From the NCBI RefSeq assembly GCF_003259845.1, contig NZ_QLMJ01000002.1:248001-312000 (forward strand): a DNA stretch of 64,000 nucleotides, written 5' to 3'. Made by a program: the position numbers and the translations under genes. The stretch is from Actinoplanes lutulentus (GTDB lineage Bacteria; Actinomycetota; Actinomycetes; Mycobacteriales; Micromonosporaceae). How positions within the stretch are numbered: the first letter of the stretch is position 1; each line of letters opens with the position of its first letter. The notes under the pieces are model-generated. The model searched no databases. It had not been told where the DNA came from and worked only from the letters and a program-made list of their open reading frames with translations. Shown one piece after another: positions 7,203-15,175 of this stretch.

Positions 7203-8206
7203 GATCGCTCCGGTCCGCGTTCGAGGGCGCCCTTGAGCGAGCCGGCCCCGTAGATCACATGGGTGGTGAGGAAGACCGGCGGCAGCGCCACCACCAGGCC
7301 CGGGTCGTGGTGCTTGCGGGCCAGGCGGGCCGCGAACGTCAGCGCGGTCAGGCCGTAGGCGGCGAGCACACCACCGGTCACCCGCCGGGCCGTACGGCTC
7401 ACCGGAGCTGCCGCGGCTCCGGCCGCGAGGGTCAGGACGAATCCCATGGGTACGACGTTGCGCCACGAGCCGATCCACCGGCCCACCGTGCGACTGGCGC
7501 GGAACGGCCAGTACCCGGCCTCGAACGTCCACGAGACGAATTCGCGGAAGTCGCTGCGCGCGTAGTACGTACAGGTGATGTCCGGAAGCAGCAGGATGCT
7601 GCCGCCGGCCGCGCGCAGACGCTGGTTGAACTCCCGGTCCTGGGCGCGGGTGAGCTGCTCGTCGAAGAGGCCGATCCGGTCGAAGACGGACTTGCGGTAA
7701 CAGCCGCCGAAGACCGTGTCGACCCACTGCGGACCGTTCACGCCGACCCGGTACTTCGAGTTCCCGGCGCCGAAGACGCTGGTCGTGGAGAGCGCGATGG
7801 CCCGCCCGAGCAGGGTGTCGTCGCGGGCCTGGGAGATCCGGATGCCACCGACGTTGTCCGCCTGCGGGTTCTCGACCAGGCCGCGGACGCAGCTCTCCAG
7901 GTAGTCCGGCGGGTATTCGGCGTGCACGTCGAGCCGGATGATCACGTCGCCTTTGGCCTGCCGGATGCCGAGGTTCAGCGCGGCCGGCTTGCTGTGTCCC
8001 GGGTTGTCGACCAGGACGATGCGCGGGTCACGGACGGCGTACTGCCGGACGATCTCGCGGGTGCCGTCGGCGCTCATGCCGTCGACGAGCAGCACCTCCA
8101 TCCGGTCCGCCGGGTACGTGTTGCCGAGCACCGAGTCGAGGAACGCGGCCACGAACCGGGACTCGTTCCAGCACGGGATGACGACGCTGAGAAAGGGAAG
8201 ATCCAT
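7199..8206 (-). CDS. Family 2 glycosyltransferase
   Basis: A 335-residue GT-A glycosyltransferase. N-terminal LSVVIPCWNESRFVAAFLDS, EVLLVDGMSADGTREIV and the metal-binding DVHAEYP (D-x-H in place of the common DxD) are GT2 hallmarks; RAQDREFNQRLRAAG supplies the acceptor-side D/E motif. The last 90 residues carry two or three hydrophobic segments that would anchor it to the membrane. The layout resembles succinoglycan-type ExoA transferases. ATG 8206 starts 5 nt after the upstream stop, and its own stop overlaps the next start (ATGA). It likely adds a sugar during repeat-unit assembly. Confidence 0.87.
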   Translation of the reverse strand: MDLPFLSVVIPCWNESRFVAAFLDSVLGNTYPADRMEVLLVDGMSADGTREIVRQYAVRDPRIVLVDNPGHSKPAALNLGIRQAKGDVIIRLDVHAEYPPDYLESCVRGLVENPQADNVGGIRISQARDDTLLGRAIALSTTSVFGAGNSKYRVGVNGPQWVDTVFGGCYRKSVFDRIGLFDEQLTRAQDREFNQRLRAAGGSILLLPDITCTYYARSDFREFVSWTFEAGYWPFRASRTVGRWIGSWRNVVPMGFVLTLAAGAAAAPVSRTARRVTGGVLAAYGLTALTFAARLARKHHDPGLVVALPPVFLTTHVIYGAGSLKGALERGPERS

Positions 8207-8211
8207 GGTGT

Positions 8212-9321
8212 CTATGCCCCGAAGAACCGGCGGACACTGTCCGCGACGTGGTCGACCTGCCAGTTCTCCAGCTCCACCTGCATCGGCAGCGAGAGCACCT
8301 GCCGGCAGAGCTGTTCGGTACGCGGCAGCTGCCAGTGTTCGAGGCCCAGGCCGCGCTGGTGGTGCAGCGGGATCGGCCAGGAGATCAGGGTCTCGATGCC
8401 GTCGGCGCGCAGATGCTCGAAGAGCCGGTCGCGCTCCTCCGTGGTGACCGGGTAGTTCTGGTAGACGTCGTGGCGCAGCGGGTCGGCGTCCGGCCCGACC
8501 GGGATCCGCAGGGCCTCGATGTCGTAGAGCCGCTCGTCGTACCGGCGGGCCAGCTCGCGGCGCCGCTCGATCCACCCGGCCAGCTTGCTGAGCCGGTAGT
8601 CCAGGATCGCGGCCTGCAGGTTGTCGAGCCGGCAGTTGTAACCCCAGCCGTCGATCTCGGCTTTCTGCACCCGGCCGTGGTCGCGCAGCCGCAGCAGCCG
8701 GTCCGCCAGGTCCTGGTCGCCGGTGAGCACCGCGCCGGCGTCACCGAGCGCGCCGAGCATCTTCGCCGGATAGAACGAATAGGTGCTGGCCAGCCCGAAC
8801 GTGCCGGCGGTCCGGCCGTCGAACGTCGCGCCCAGCGCCTGAGCGGCGTCCTCCAGGACCACGGCCCCCACCGACGCGGCGGCTTTGCCGACCGCGTTCA
8901 TGTCGACGGTACGCCCGTTCAGGTGCACCGGAATGATCACCTTGGTGCGTTCGGTGACCGCGTCGGCCAGCTTCGACGTGTCCATCAGATGGTCGTCGCC
9001 GATGTCGACGAAGACCGGTTTCGCACCGCGCAGCACGAACGGCGAGACCGTGGCGATGAACGTGTGCGCCACGGTCACCACCTCGTCGCCCGGCCCGATG
9101 TCGAGTGCGTGCGCGAGCAGCCGCAGCCCGTCGGTGCAGTTGCTCACCCCGACCGCCCGGGGTGAGGAGTTGAACGCGGCCAGGTGCTCCTCGAAGTCGT
9201 GCAGCTGCTGCCGGAGCATGAGGTCACCCCGGGCGATGGTGTCCTCGATGATCGGCAGCAGCTCGGCCCGCTGCCGCCGCCACTGCTCGGGGTAGTCAAC
9301 GAATCTGACTCGCCAGTCCAC
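8212..9321 (-). CDS. DegT/DnrJ/EryC1-family PLP aminotransferase (first copy)
   Basis: A 369-residue sugar aminotransferase-like protein with the full family pattern: GVSNCTDGLRLLAHALDIGPGDEVVTVAHTFIAT, VVLEDAAQALGA (PLP Asp) and SFYPAKMLGALGDAGAV (Schiff-base Lys). Closest in style to enzymes that aminate TDP- or UDP-3- or 4-ketosugars. GTG 9321 has GGAGG about 8 nt upstream and lies 26 bp inside the end of the transketolase C gene, a sign of tight co-expression. With the CapD-like dehydratase it could produce the amino sugar of the repeat unit. Confidence 0.9.
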   Translation of the reverse strand: MDWRVRFVDYPEQWRRQRAELLPIIEDTIARGDLMLRQQLHDFEEHLAAFNSSPRAVGVSNCTDGLRLLAHALDIGPGDEVVTVAHTFIATVSPFVLRGAKPVFVDIGDDHLMDTSKLADAVTERTKVIIPVHLNGRTVDMNAVGKAAASVGAVVLEDAAQALGATFDGRTAGTFGLASTYSFYPAKMLGALGDAGAVLTGDQDLADRLLRLRDHGRVQKAEIDGWGYNCRLDNLQAAILDYRLSKLAGWIERRRELARRYDERLYDIEALRIPVGPDADPLRHDVYQNYPVTTEERDRLFEHLRADGIETLISWPIPLHHQRGLGLEHWQLPRTEQLCRQVLSLPMQVELENWQVDHVADSVRRFFGA

Positions 9322-10234
9322 GGTTCGCCTCCAGGTGGTTGCGGACGCGCCGGCTGATCGACTCGGCGTCGAGCTCGAACGCGGTGCGCAGGAACTGCTG
9401 GTCCCCGACGACCGAGGACGACTGGTTGGGCAGCGCGATCCGGAGCAGCGGCGTACCGGCCGCCTGCTCGGCCAGCACCTCGGCGACCGCGCTGCCCAGG
9501 CCGCCGACGATGGAGTGCTCCTCGACCGTGACGATCAGCCGGTAGGTGGCCGCCGCCTCGCGGATCGCGGCCGCGTCGAACGGGTCCAGCCAGGGGAAGG
9601 ACCGCACGTCCGCGCCGAGCTCGTCCGCCGCCACGCTGACCTCGTCGAGGATCGCGCCGGTGGAGCAGAGAAGCACGGTTTTCTGATCGTGGTCTCTTAC
9701 AAAGATCGATGCGCCTCGCGGCGCGGACACCCCGGCGGTGTGCACGGTCCGTTCACCGGTTTTTCCCAGCCTCAGGTACGCGGGACCGCCGATGGTCAGC
9801 AGATCGTCCAGGACCGCGTCCACCTCGGCCGGGTCGCCGGGCGCCGCGACCGCCATCCCGGGCAGGGCCCGCATGATCGCCAGGTCCTCGGTGGCGTGGT
9901 GCGACATGCCGAGCGCCCCGTACGCGAGCCCGCCACCCACCGCCACCACCGTCACGTCCGCGTGGTGGTAACAGATGTCGTTGCGGATCTGCTCCAGGCA
10001 GCGCAGCGTCGGGAAGTTCGCGATCGAGTACGTGAACACCCGGCCGCCACCGAGGGCGATCCCGGCGGCCAGCCCGGCCATGTTCTGCTCGGCGACACCG
10101 CAGTTCACGAACTGCCCGGGCCGGGCCGCCGCGAAGTCGTCGACCGCGCCGAAACCCAGGTCGGCGGTGATCAGCACGAGGTCCGGGTCGACCAGCGCGG
10201 CGGTCAGCAGCCCGGTGAAGAAACGGTTCCTCAT
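9296..10234 (-). CDS. Transketolase-like subunit, C-terminal half
   Basis: A 312-residue protein matching the pyrimidine-binding and C-terminal domains of transketolase: VLITADLGFGAVDDF, QFVNCGVAEQNMAGLAAGIA (with the TPP-activating Glu) and VTVEEHSIVGGLGSAVAEVL. It follows the N-terminal half with ATGA overlap at 10231-10234, so the two are made as a split transketolase that should assemble into one TPP enzyme. Split pairs like this occur in sugar and natural-product clusters. Here a dedicated ketose or two-carbon transfer step for an unusual sugar is the likely role; the substrate cannot be read from sequence. Confidence 0.88.
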   Translation of the reverse strand: MRNRFFTGLLTAALVDPDLVLITADLGFGAVDDFAAARPGQFVNCGVAEQNMAGLAAGIALGGGRVFTYSIANFPTLRCLEQIRNDICYHHADVTVVAVGGGLAYGALGMSHHATEDLAIMRALPGMAVAAPGDPAEVDAVLDDLLTIGGPAYLRLGKTGERTVHTAGVSAPRGASIFVRDHDQKTVLLCSTGAILDEVSVAADELGADVRSFPWLDPFDAAAIREAAATYRLIVTVEEHSIVGGLGSAVAEVLAEQAAGTPLLRIALPNQSSSVVGDQQFLRTAFELDAESISRRVRNHLEANRGLASQIR

Positions 10235-11046
10235 CCGGTGGTGACTCCGATTTCGGCCAGGGCTCGTTCGAGCTCGTCGGGTGACGGCGGCCGGTAGTGC
10301 CAGAGCACCTGGTCCTCCATGAAGGAGACGCCCTTGCCCTTGACGGTGTGCGCGAGCACGCAGCGCGGCCGGGCCCGGCGGGCGCTGCGCGGCACCCGCA
10401 GTGCGATGTCCAGCTGGCCGTGGTCGTGCCCGTCCACCTCGGCGACGTCCCAGCCGAACGCCCGCCACTTCTCCGCGAACGGCTCCAGGCGCAGCGTCTC
10501 CTCGGTGGTGCCGAGCGACTGCATCCGGTTGTAGTCGACGATCGCGACCAGGTTCGCCAGCTCGTGGTGGCCGGCGAACATCGCCGCCTCCCAGATGCTG
10601 CCCTCGTCGCACTCACCGTCGCCGAGCAGCACATACGTCCGCCAGGACCGGCCGGTCTGCCGGGCACGCCAGGCCAGCCCGGCGCCGACCGGGAGCCCGT
10701 GGCCGAGCGAGCCGGTGGAGAACTCGACACCCGGGATGCCGACGTGGCTGACGTGCCCGGACAGGTACGAGCCGTTCTGGTAGTGCCGGTGCAGCACGGC
10801 CGGGTCGAAGAAGCCGCTCTCGGCGAGGACCGCGTACAGGGCGGCGCCGGCGTGGCCCTTGCTCATGATCACGCGGTCCCGGTCCGGCCAGTCCGGGTTC
10901 TCCGGGTGGACCTCCAGGACACCGGCGTAGAGCACGGCCAGGATGTCGGCGCAGGACAGCGCGGAGCCGACGTGCGAGCTGCGGCCGATACTGGTCATCC
11001 GGAGCACGTCGGTGCGGACGGCCTGCGCCAGGGACAGAGAGCTCAT
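10231..11046 (-). CDS. Transketolase-like subunit, N-terminal half
   Basis: A 271-residue TPP-binding half of transketolase. It has the SKGHAGAALYAVLAE loop, the substrate-side HVSHVGIPGVEFSTGSLGHGL segment, and the TPP motif starting GDGECDEGSIWEAA and ending IVDYN. Length equals the first domain of a full transketolase. ATG 11046 overlaps the TylF-type stop (ATGA), and its own stop overlaps the C-half start. Being inside a polysaccharide operon rather than a pentose-phosphate operon, it probably serves precursor synthesis for the glycan. Confidence 0.9.
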   Translation of the reverse strand: MSSLSLAQAVRTDVLRMTSIGRSSHVGSALSCADILAVLYAGVLEVHPENPDWPDRDRVIMSKGHAGAALYAVLAESGFFDPAVLHRHYQNGSYLSGHVSHVGIPGVEFSTGSLGHGLPVGAGLAWRARQTGRSWRTYVLLGDGECDEGSIWEAAMFAGHHELANLVAIVDYNRMQSLGTTEETLRLEPFAEKWRAFGWDVAEVDGHDHGQLDIALRVPRSARRARPRCVLAHTVKGKGVSFMEDQVLWHYRPPSPDELERALAEIGVTTG

Positions 11047-11795
11047 CGCAGCACCGCGTATCCGATGTACGGGTCGAAGTCGAAGCGCCGCAGCTCCAGG
11101 TGGTTCAGGCCGATCTCGTCGAGCACCGCCGCCGTCTCGCCGGGCCAGAGCGGATTGTCCAGCTCGTCGAAGGCGAGCACGGCCCCACGCGGCATCCGGG
11201 GCAGCAACTGCTGCAGCGCCACCCGGGTCGGTTCGTACAGGTCCAGGTCGAGGAAGAGCAGGCTGATCACCAGGTGCGGGTTCTCGGCCACGAACGCCGG
11301 GATCGTCGTGGTGACGTCGCCGCGGATCAGCCGGGCCTTCGGCAGGTGGCCGAGGAACCGGTCGGTGTCGTAGACCTCCAGCAGCCGGTTCAGCTCGTCA
11401 TAGCTGTCCGACGCGAGGTCACCGGCGCGGACCTCGGTGGTCTGCGGCCGGTCCTGCTCGGCGACCGAGGGAAAGCCGCCGAACGAGTCGAACCCGTAGA
11501 TCCGCCGGGTCAGGTTGGTCGGCTCCAGGGCCGCGCTGAGCTGGGCGAACGTCATGAACGACGCGCCGCGGAAGACACCGCACTCGACGATCGAGCCCTT
11601 CACCGGCAGTGCCAGCTTGAACAGTTCGTAGAGGGCGGCGAAGCGGGTGACCTGGGCGCGGCGGGCGTACCGGGCCATGTTCGCGAGCCGGACCGGCAGC
11701 TCGTCCGGGCTGCTGGAGAAGATCTCCGCGATCCGGCCCGGGACCTGGCGCTCGGCCTCGGTGCTGAAACTGCCGGGTGCTCCGGGCTTGCTCAT
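11043..11795 (-). CDS. TylF/MycF-type O-methyltransferase
   Basis: A 250-residue SAM-dependent methyltransferase of the macrocin O-methyltransferase family. SIVECGVFRGASFM is the SAM loop; IYGFDSFGGFP and LFLDLDLYEPT hold the acidic residues that bind SAM and the metal; FDELDNPLWPGETAAV completes the metal site. Family members methylate sugar hydroxyls, often on deoxysugars, using Mg2+. ATG 11795 overlaps the kinase-like gene stop (ATGA); a longer upstream frame is a shadow of that gene. Expected to methylate a sugar of the polysaccharide or its nucleotide precursor. Confidence 0.88.
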   Translation of the reverse strand: MSKPGAPGSFSTEAERQVPGRIAEIFSSSPDELPVRLANMARYARRAQVTRFAALYELFKLALPVKGSIVECGVFRGASFMTFAQLSAALEPTNLTRRIYGFDSFGGFPSVAEQDRPQTTEVRAGDLASDSYDELNRLLEVYDTDRFLGHLPKARLIRGDVTTTIPAFVAENPHLVISLLFLDLDLYEPTRVALQQLLPRMPRGAVLAFDELDNPLWPGETAAVLDEIGLNHLELRRFDFDPYIGYAVLR

Positions 11796-13207
11796 GCCGC
11801 CACCCCCAGAGACTCGCGGGCCCACGGGTTCGCCCGGCGGCGGCGCCTGCGCTTCGGTGCGGTGCCGGCGGTGTACTGGTCGAAGCTGGGGAACGCGTCC
11901 GGGCCCTTGAGCGGCACCATGTTCAGGACGCAGCCGAGCAGGGTGGCGTTCACCCCGTGCAGAGCCCGGACCGCGCCGGTGACCTGCGCGCCGGTGGTCT
12001 TCGCGTACCGGACCACGAGCAGCGTGCCGTCGGCACGGGCGGCCAGCACCTCGCCGTCGGTCACTGGGAGCAGGGGCGGGCAATCGAAGATCACTACGTC
12101 GAAGCGGCGGCGTACCTCGTCGACCACCTCGGTCATCCGCGGTGAGCTGAGCAGCTCGCTCGGGTTCGGCGGGCACTGGCCACCGGCGAGCAGCCAGAGC
12201 CCGGCGCCCCACGGCTGGATGACCTGGTCGACGCTGGCACCGCCGGCCAGCACGGTGCTCAGCCCGATCGAGCTCTCCTGGCCGAGGAACCGGGCCAGCC
12301 GGGGCCGGCGCAGCTCGGCGTCGACGACCAGGACCCGCTGCCCGGTCTCGGCGAAGAGCAGGGCGAGGCTGCACGCGGTCGCCGACCGGCCCTCGCCCGG
12401 AACCGCGCTGGTCACCGCGAGGGTCTTCAGCGACTGCTCGGCGGCGGCCGACTGGAGCAGGGTACGAACCTGGCGCAGCGCCTCGGTGCGCGGTGAGTCC
12501 TTCGCCGAGACGAACGGGCCGGCCCGCATCGGGACCCGGCCGTCGAGCGGGATCCGGGCCAGGACCGGGGTGCTGGCGAGCGTACGCAAGGCATCCGCGC
12601 TGCGGATCGTGCTGTCCGCGATCTCGCGGACCACGGCGGAGCCGGCGCCCATGATCAGGCCGCCCATCATGGCGAGCGCGAAGTTGTTCAGCGGCTGCGG
12701 CGCGACCGGGTCGGCGTCCAGGTGCGGGCCGTTGACCACCTCGACCCGGATCGCCGACGCGTTGCCCTCCTGCTGCCACTCCAGCTTCTCCACGGCGACC
12801 TTGAAGAGCACCGACAGCTTCTCCGCCACGAACAGGGCACGTCTCCGGGACGGGTCTTCCACCGTGACCTCCATCAGGACCGTGTCGGCGATCGTCTCGG
12901 AAGTGATCCGCTCGGCCATCTCGGTAGCGGACAGGCCCACCTCCGGCATGGCGGCGAGCGGTGCCGAGATCTCGTCGCTGGTGAGCAACTTGGCGTACGT
13001 GGCGAGGCGGCCGGAACTGAACATGCTGGCGGGGTAGAGCTCCGCGGCGGCGGCCATCGGAGCCGTGAAGAAGAAGGTGACGCGGGCCGCGTACACCGGG
13101 GTGGTGCGCAGGTTCACGACCAGGGCGCCGGCGAGCGCGACGAGGACCCAGACCGCCAGCAGCCACCAATGTCTCTTGGCGACGCCGAGGTAGTCGCGCA
13201 GGCCCAT
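11792..13207 (-). CDS. Wzz/BY-kinase-like polysaccharide co-polymerase with altered Walker A
   Basis: A 471-residue fusion of a Wzz chain-length domain and a BY-kinase (CpsD/Wzc) domain. Membrane helices lie near residues 13-32 and 175-193 with the extracytoplasmic region between; the ATPase covers about 245-435. Walker A' is VLVVDAELRRP (290s) and Walker B VVIFDCPPLLP (370s). Walker A reads PGEGRSAT at 270-277: the catalytic Lys of GEGKST is Arg (codon CGG). The C-terminus has one Tyr (445) and then KRRRRRRAN instead of the usual tyrosine cluster. Autokinase activity is therefore doubtful; a structural co-polymerase role remains likely. It is the first gene of the operon. Confidence 0.87.
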   Translation of the reverse strand: MGLRDYLGVAKRHWWLLAVWVLVALAGALVVNLRTTPVYAARVTFFFTAPMAAAAELYPASMFSSGRLATYAKLLTSDEISAPLAAMPEVGLSATEMAERITSETIADTVLMEVTVEDPSRRRALFVAEKLSVLFKVAVEKLEWQQEGNASAIRVEVVNGPHLDADPVAPQPLNNFALAMMGGLIMGAGSAVVREIADSTIRSADALRTLASTPVLARIPLDGRVPMRAGPFVSAKDSPRTEALRQVRTLLQSAAAEQSLKTLAVTSAVPGEGRSATACSLALLFAETGQRVLVVDAELRRPRLARFLGQESSIGLSTVLAGGASVDQVIQPWGAGLWLLAGGQCPPNPSELLSSPRMTEVVDEVRRRFDVVIFDCPPLLPVTDGEVLAARADGTLLVVRYAKTTGAQVTGAVRALHGVNATLLGCVLNMVPLKGPDAFPSFDQYTAGTAPKRRRRRRANPWARESLGVAA

Positions 13208-13351
13208 GGCAGACCTCCCCGTCCCCGTGACTTCTTGTCACGGTAAAGGTGATATTCCCCCCGGAGTGGCTGTATCTAGAAAGTCCGCTTTTTTCAAAAA
13301 ACATGCTGATAACGTCGCGGAGACCGGCCTTTTGCTGCTGGGAGGACGACG
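13208..13351. promoter_or_regulatory. Divergent control region of the polysaccharide operon and capD-like gene
   Basis: This 144-bp gap must drive both the 11-gene minus-strand operon and the plus-strand dehydratase. It contains a 7-bp inverted repeat CCGTGAC-TTCTT-GTCACGG (13225-13243) close to the minus-strand start, and an unusual AT tract TTTTTTCAAAAAA (13289-13301). TTGTCA at 13235-13240 and TATCTA at 13273-13278 could be promoter elements, but neither has a well-spaced partner. No known riboswitch was recognised. Confidence 0.5.
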
Positions 13352-15175
13352 TTGCATCTACGCGCCTGGACCCTCCGTCACCGCCGGCTCATCCCGGCCG
13401 CCGTGGACGCGGCCGCCTGGGTCATCGGGCTGTTCGCCGCGATGGTGGCCCGGTACGACGCTGCCCCGGACCGGCGACGGCTCGCCGGGTTCCTGCTGGC
13501 CGTGGCCCTGGCCGTGGTCCTGCACCTCGCGGTCGGCCACGCCCGGCACCTGTACCGGGGGCGGTTCCCGTACGCGAGCTTCGAAGAGGTCCGAGCCGTC
13601 GCGCTGACCACCGGCGCCACCGCGGCCGTGCTGCTCGTGCTCGACGTGCTCTTCTCCCGCCGTCCCGTCCCGGCACCGGTCCCGCTCGTCGGCGGAGCCG
13701 TCGCGCTCGTACTCATGCTCGGGGTTCGCTATGCGCAACGGGCCCGGCGGCAGCGACAGCGCCGCCCAGACCGGCGGATCGCCAAGCCGGTGTTGCTCTT
13801 CGGCGCGGGCGAGGCCGGCTCGCTGCTGCTGCGATCGATGCTGCACGACCCGGACGGTCAATATCTGCCGATCGGCCTGATCGACGACGACCCGCAGAAG
13901 CGGCGGCTGCACATCCTCGGCGTGCCGGTGCTCGGTGCCCGCGACGACATCCCGGCGGTCCTCGAACGCACCGGCGCGGGCCTGCTGGTCTTCGCCGTGG
14001 CCAACGCCGAGGCGGAGCTGGTCCGCGCGGTCCGTGACCTCACCACCGAGGCCGGCGCCGCGTTCAAGGTGGTCCCGTCGATGAGCGAGCTGGCCGACCA
14101 CCCGGTCGCCGTCGACGACATCCGCGACGTGCAGGTCACCGACCTGCTCGGCCGGCACCAGATCGAGACCGACCTGCACGCCATCGCCGGCTATCTCACC
14201 GGCAAGCGGGTCCTGGTCACCGGCGCCGGCGGGTCGATCGGCTCGGAGCTGTGCCGGCAGATCCACCGTTTCCAGCCGGCCGCGCTGATGATGCTGGACC
14301 GCGACGAGAGCGCGCTGCAGGCCGTGCAGCTGTCGATCAGCGCGATGGGCCGGCTCGACGACCCGGACGTCATCCTCGCCGACCTGCGCGACGCCGAACG
14401 GATCCGGGAGATCTTCCAGCGCCGCCGCCCCGAGGTGGTCTTCCACGCGGCCGCGCTCAAGCACCTCGCACTGCTCCAGAACTACCCGGCAGAAGCCCTC
14501 AAAACCAACATCTTGGGTACGCTCAACGTCCTCGACGCCGCCGGCGAGGTGGAACGCTTCGTCAACATCTCGACCGACAAGGCCGCCGACCCGACCAGCG
14601 TCCTCGGCTATTCGAAGCGGGTCACCGAACGGCTCACCGCGTGGACCGCGAGCCATCGGCCCGGCATGTTCCTCAGCGTCCGGTTCGGCAACGTGCTCGG
14701 CAGCCGCGGGTCGGTCTTCACCACGTTCAGCGCGCAGATCGCCGACGGCGGCCCGGTGACGGTCACCCACCCGGACGTCACGCGGTACTTCATGACCACC
14801 CAGGAAGCGGTGCACCTCGTGATCCAGGCCGCGGCGATCGGCCGCGACGGCGAGGCGCTCGTGCTGGAGATGGGCAAGCCGGTCCGGATCGCCGAGGTGG
14901 CCCGCCAGATGGCCCAGCTCGGCCCGAACCCGGTCGAGATCCGGTACACCGGGCTGCGGCCGGGGGAGAAGCTCGAAGAGACCCTCTTCGGGGCGGGCGA
15001 GCAGGACCACCGGCCGTTCCACCCGCTGATCTCGCACGTCGCGGTGCCGCCGCTGCACCCCGAGCAGCTGTTCCGGATCGATCCTGGTGCCGACCCGGAA
15101 CAGCTGATCGTTCAACTCGAAGGCCTCACGAGCTTGCCGGAGAAGGCACGGCGATCAGGTTCCGCCGCTCGGTGA
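13352..15175 (+). CDS. CapD/WbpM/PglF-type nucleotide-sugar 4,6-dehydratase
   Basis: A 607-residue membrane-anchored SDR. Four hydrophobic segments span residues 12-125. A Rossmann-like CoA-binding domain follows (PVLLFGAGEAGSLLLR), then the dehydratase domain from about 285 with VTGAGGSIGSELCRQI and STDKAADPTSVLGYSKR. At the position where PglF/WbpM carry the catalytic Met of the SMK triad this protein has Leu (VLGYSK). Expected reaction: UDP-GlcNAc to the 4-keto-6-deoxy sugar, the substrate for the DegT enzymes across the divergent gap. Start is TTG 13352 with GGAGGA at 13341-13346. The 3' end overlaps the giant helicase gene tail-to-tail by 50 bp. Confidence 0.88.
   Translation: MHLRAWTLRHRRLIPAAVDAAAWVIGLFAAMVARYDAAPDRRRLAGFLLAVALAVVLHLAVGHARHLYRGRFPYASFEEVRAVALTTGATAAVLLVLDVLFSRRPVPAPVPLVGGAVALVLMLGVRYAQRARRQRQRRPDRRIAKPVLLFGAGEAGSLLLRSMLHDPDGQYLPIGLIDDDPQKRRLHILGVPVLGARDDIPAVLERTGAGLLVFAVANAEAELVRAVRDLTTEAGAAFKVVPSMSELADHPVAVDDIRDVQVTDLLGRHQIETDLHAIAGYLTGKRVLVTGAGGSIGSELCRQIHRFQPAALMMLDRDESALQAVQLSISAMGRLDDPDVILADLRDAERIREIFQRRRPEVVFHAAALKHLALLQNYPAEALKTNILGTLNVLDAAGEVERFVNISTDKAADPTSVLGYSKRVTERLTAWTASHRPGMFLSVRFGNVLGSRGSVFTTFSAQIADGGPVTVTHPDVTRYFMTTQEAVHLVIQAAAIGRDGEALVLEMGKPVRIAEVARQMAQLGPNPVEIRYTGLRPGEKLEETLFGAGEQDHRPFHPLISHVAVPPLHPEQLFRIDPGADPEQLIVQLEGLTSLPEKARRSGSAAR

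Noticed and set aside
13225..13243. Hairpin before the Wzz/kinase gene considered as a riboswitch
   Set aside because: Only a 7-bp stem with a 5-nt loop and no conserved riboswitch core; kept only as part of the divergent control region.
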